In this document: piece after piece, positions 4,892 through 6,829 of the stretch
Position numbering within the stretch: the first letter of the stretch is position 1
Layout of the letters: each line of letters opens with the position of its first letter
DNA from: Pyrinomonadaceae bacterium
Lineage (GTDB): Bacteria > Acidobacteriota > Blastocatellia > Pyrinomonadales > Pyrinomonadaceae
Assembly (NCBI GenBank): GCA_013813825.1
Contig: JACCRA010000501.1
Span: 1-6,829 of the forward strand
Direction: 5' to 3'
Length of the DNA: 6,829 bases
Program-made: the position numbers and the translations under genes
Notes under the pieces: generated by a model
What the model was told of the DNA's origin: nothing
Seen by the model: only the letters and a program-made list of their open reading frames with translations
Database searches by the model: none

Positions 4892-5986
4892 TTAAGTGAT
4901 GAGGTGAAAGGCACGGGCTTTGATTAAGAGGTATACCTGATCCCCGGTTTGTAAGCCGAGTTCGGCGACGGTGGCGGGCGTGATGCTGACTTTGAAATTG
5001 ACGCCGCTACTGGTGACGAGCAACTCGCTGCGCGCGTCTTCCTGCGATAGTTTGGTGATTGTGCCGGCTAGCACGTTGCGCGCACTGGTCTGCGTGATTC
5101 GCTCGCGGGCGATAAGGATGTCTTCGGCGCGGACGCCGACGGTGAGCGGCATGCCGGCGGGCAGGGCGTTGTAAGTCGCCTCGATCCGGCAACCCTCTCC
5201 CACCTCGATGAGGGTGATACCTGCTGCCTCGCGGTGACTGATGACGCGACCCGCGAAGATGTTCTCGGTGCCGACCGCGCGGGCCACGGGCGCGCTGTGT
5301 GGCCGGTTGAAGACGTCGAGCGGCGCGCCCTCTTGCGCGATGCGCCCTTCGTGCAAGACAAGCAAGTGATCACCTAGTCGCAACGCCTCGGCGTGGTTGT
5401 GCGTGACGTAGAGGAAAGGGATGCGCGTCTGCCTCTGCGCGTTCGCGATCTCGGCGAGCAATTCGGCGCGGGTCGCCGCATCGACGGCGGAGAGCGGCTC
5501 GTCGAGCAGCAGCAATTGTGGCTCGGAGGCCAACGCGCGGGCGAGCGCGACGCGCTGCTGCTCACCGCCCGACAGCGTGCGTGGACGGCGGTTAGCCGCG
5601 CTTGAGAGCTTGAACAGCGCAAGCCACTCGCGCGCCCGCTCGCCACGCGCCCGGACGTTGCCGTGCCTGACGCCGAACGCCACGTTCTCTTCCGCCGTCA
5701 AGTGCGGGAACAGCGCGTAGTCTTGAAAGACGAAACCGATCCGGCGTTGTTGGATTGAAAGGTTGATGTGCGTTTGAGAGTCGAAGAAGACATGCGCGCC
5801 GAGCGCGATCCGTCCGGCGTCGGGCGTGACGATGCCGGCGACGGCGCGTAGTGTCGTCGTCTTGCCGGAACCGGACGGGCCGAACAAGATCGTGACGCCC
5901 TGCGGCGGGGCGTCGAAAGCGATGTCGAGCGCGAACGCGCCGCGCCCGCCGCTGGCGAAGCGTTTCTGAATAGCGGCGTGAAGCAT
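4892..5986 (-). CDS. modC: molybdate ABC transporter ATP-binding protein ModC
   Basis: ModC hydrolyses ATP on the cytoplasmic face to drive molybdate import through ModB. The 364-residue product has all ABC ATPase motifs: Walker A GPSGSGKTT (36-44), Q-loop Gln88 in FQDYALFPHLT, signature LSGGEQQRVALARA (138-151), Walker B LLLLDE (158-163), D-loop SAVD and switch His196 in VTHNHAEA. The C-terminal part ends in a molbindin/TOBE domain (about 297-364, from NVLAGTITKL to KARAFHLIT), which in this family binds oxyanions or regulates transport. I chose the ATG at 5984-5986, 5 bases after the modB stop. The same frame stays open far upstream through modB, but that translation is arginine-rich shadow sequence. 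No clear ribosome binding site is seen, so translational coupling to modB is likely. Tungstate or sulfate transport is a less likely alternative, given the ModB type. Confidence 0.94.
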   Translation of the reverse strand: MLHAAIQKRFASGGRGAFALDIAFDAPPQGVTILFGPSGSGKTTTLRAVAGIVTPDAGRIALGAHVFFDSQTHINLSIQQRRIGFVFQDYALFPHLTAEENVAFGVRHGNVRARGERAREWLALFKLSSAANRRPRTLSGGEQQRVALARALASEPQLLLLDEPLSAVDAATRAELLAEIANAQRQTRIPFLYVTHNHAEALRLGDHLLVLHEGRIAQEGAPLDVFNRPHSAPVARAVGTENIFAGRVISHREAAGITLIEVGEGCRIEATYNALPAGMPLTVGVRAEDILIARERITQTSARNVLAGTITKLSQEDARSELLVTSSGVNFKVSITPATVAELGLQTGDQVYLLIKARAFHLIT

Positions 5987-5991
5987 GACGT

Positions 5992-6657
5992 TCAACTGGT
6001 TTGCGTCGGAGGGCGGCTGAGGCGGTTGGTGAGATAAACCGCCGCCACGGAAATCAGGGTCAGCATCAGCGCGAGCCAGAAGGCGCGGCGGTCTTCGCCG
6101 GCCATCACCGCTTCGTAGATCGCGAGCGGCATGGTCTGCGTCTCTCCGGGGATATTGCCGGCCAGCATCAGCGTCGCGCCGAACTCGCCGAGAGCGCGGG
6201 CGAAGCTCAGGACGAGTCCGGCCAGCACGCCGCGCCGCGCGAGCGGCAGCGTCACCAGCCGGAAAGTTTCCCACTCGCTTTTGCCCAAAGTGTAAGCCGC
6301 GATCTCATATTGCGGCTCGACGCTCTCGATGGCCGCGCGCGCCGACTTGATCATCAGCGGCAAGGCAACGACGGTGGAAGCGACGACGGCCGCCTGCCAT
6401 GTGAAAGTCAGAGTCCAGCCGGTCAACTCGTAAACGGGCCGGCCTAAAATTCCGCGCCGGCCGAGCAGCACGATGAGATAGAAGCCAGTCACGGTCGGTG
6501 GCAGCACGAGCGGCACCGTCAGCACGGCATCCAAAAATTCTTTCCCGCGAAACTCGCGCCGTGCCAGCACGAAGGCCAGCGCGAGGCCGAGCGCGCCCGT
6601 AACGAGCGTGGCGATTGACACGACCAGCAACGAGACGCGCAGAGACGGCCAGATCAT
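5992..6657 (-). CDS. modB: molybdate ABC transporter permease ModB
   Basis: ModB is the inner-membrane channel subunit, working as a dimer with ModA and ModC. The 221-residue product matches family length. About five hydrophobic segments are visible, near residues 8-32, 44-66, 86-103, 143-166 and 192-210. The cytoplasmic EAA loop that docks onto ModC runs from EIAAYTLGKSEWETFRLVTLP to RRGVLAG (about 118-147). The stretch ARALGEFGATLMLAGNIPG followed by TQTMPLAIY is characteristic of molybdate permeases. The ATG at 6655-6657 overlaps the modA stop as ATGA, which indicates translational coupling. Confidence 0.96.
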   Translation of the reverse strand: MIWPSLRVSLLVVSIATLVTGALGLALAFVLARREFRGKEFLDAVLTVPLVLPPTVTGFYLIVLLGRRGILGRPVYELTGWTLTFTWQAAVVASTVVALPLMIKSARAAIESVEPQYEIAAYTLGKSEWETFRLVTLPLARRGVLAGLVLSFARALGEFGATLMLAGNIPGETQTMPLAIYEAVMAGEDRRAFWLALMLTLISVAAVYLTNRLSRPPTQTS

Positions 6658-6829
6658 TTTGGACTCACGCTTTGATCCACGCTTTGGAATCCCTGCCCGT
6701 TCAGGATCGCCTGACCCTCCGGGCTGATGAGCAGTTCGACGAAACTTTGCGCCGCCGCCTGCCGCTGGCTGTCTTTGATGCTGTCTTTAATGATCGCCAC
6801 CGGATACAGAATCGGATCGTGCGCGGACT
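6654..6829 (-). CDS. modA: molybdate-binding periplasmic protein ModA, C-terminal part (cut by window edge)
   Basis: Only the last 57 residues are inside the window; the gene continues past the right edge. The minus strand reads in frame from 6827 to a TGA at 6654-6656. The segment DPILYPVAIIKDS, then FVELLISPEGQAILNGQGF, is the typical C-terminal end of ModA-type binding proteins: strand, then the helix with the SPEGQ motif, then the final GF. ModA captures molybdate in the periplasm and delivers it to ModB. The stop overlaps the modB start (ATGA). The short tail after GF (QSVDQSVSPK) is unremarkable. Any Moco riboswitch or ModE site would lie upstream, outside the window. Confidence 0.9.
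   Translation of the reverse strand, partial: SAHDPILYPVAIIKDSIKDSQRQAAAQSFVELLISPEGQAILNGQGFQSVDQSVSPK

Noticed and set aside
5987..6274. In-frame N-terminal extension of modC by 96 residues
   Set aside because: It overlaps modB almost entirely, is arginine-rich shadow sequence and has no homology. The ATPase domain begins properly after the ATG at 5986.
1..6829. CRISPR arrays, insertion sequences, phage or defence genes
   Set aside because: No direct-repeat/spacer pattern, transposase, integrase or defence domain was seen. The only periodic DNA is the WG-repeat coding region.

Overview
The window is a stretch of bacterial chromosome with housekeeping content. Every supported gene lies on the minus strand, so transcription runs from high to low coordinates. 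The DNA is GC-rich. The mix of tig-clpP, a DUF2071 protein, a WG-repeat secreted protein, modABC and short hairpin-bearing spacers fits Acidobacteriota, possibly Blastocatellia. That placement is an inference from gene style and repeat style, not from a marker gene.

Layout in transcription order, right to left. (1) 6829-4892 holds the molybdate ABC transporter: the C-terminal end of modA (periplasmic binding protein, cut by the window edge), modB (permease) and modC (ATPase). modA and modB share an ATGA stop/start, and modB and modC are 5 bases apart, so this is one tightly coupled operon. (2) 4891-4571 is a 321-base spacer with a GGAA-loop hairpin and a good sigma70-like promoter. (3) 4570-3500 encodes an exported protein made of nine WG-type repeats. 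(4) 3499-3328 is a spacer filled largely by a long imperfect inverted repeat of REP/MITE character. (5) 3327-2572 encodes a DUF2071 (YqjF-like) protein. (6) 2482-2402 is a class II tRNA-Leu with anticodon UAG. (7) 2385-2339 is a long, nearly perfect inverted repeat between the tRNA and tig. (8) 2306-855 is tig (trigger factor). (9) 854-680 is a spacer with four short inverted repeats and a candidate clpP promoter. (10) 679-92 is clpP, with a short non-coding tail to position 1.

Trigger factor and ClpP form the conserved protein-quality-control pair. Trigger factor catches nascent chains at the ribosome, and ClpP degrades proteins delivered by a Clp ATPase. clpX commonly follows clpP and is expected just past the left edge. 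ModABC imports molybdate for molybdenum-cofactor enzymes. The WG-repeat and DUF2071 proteins have no clear functional link to either group.

No wholly new system is visible. The most interesting signal is that every substantial spacer carries a different inverted repeat. In the tig-clpP spacer, two palindromes coincide with the predicted -35 and -10 boxes of a clpP promoter. Other points are an unusual A37 in the tRNA-Leu, an acidic tail on trigger factor, and a possible decayed WG unit upstream of the WG-protein signal peptide.
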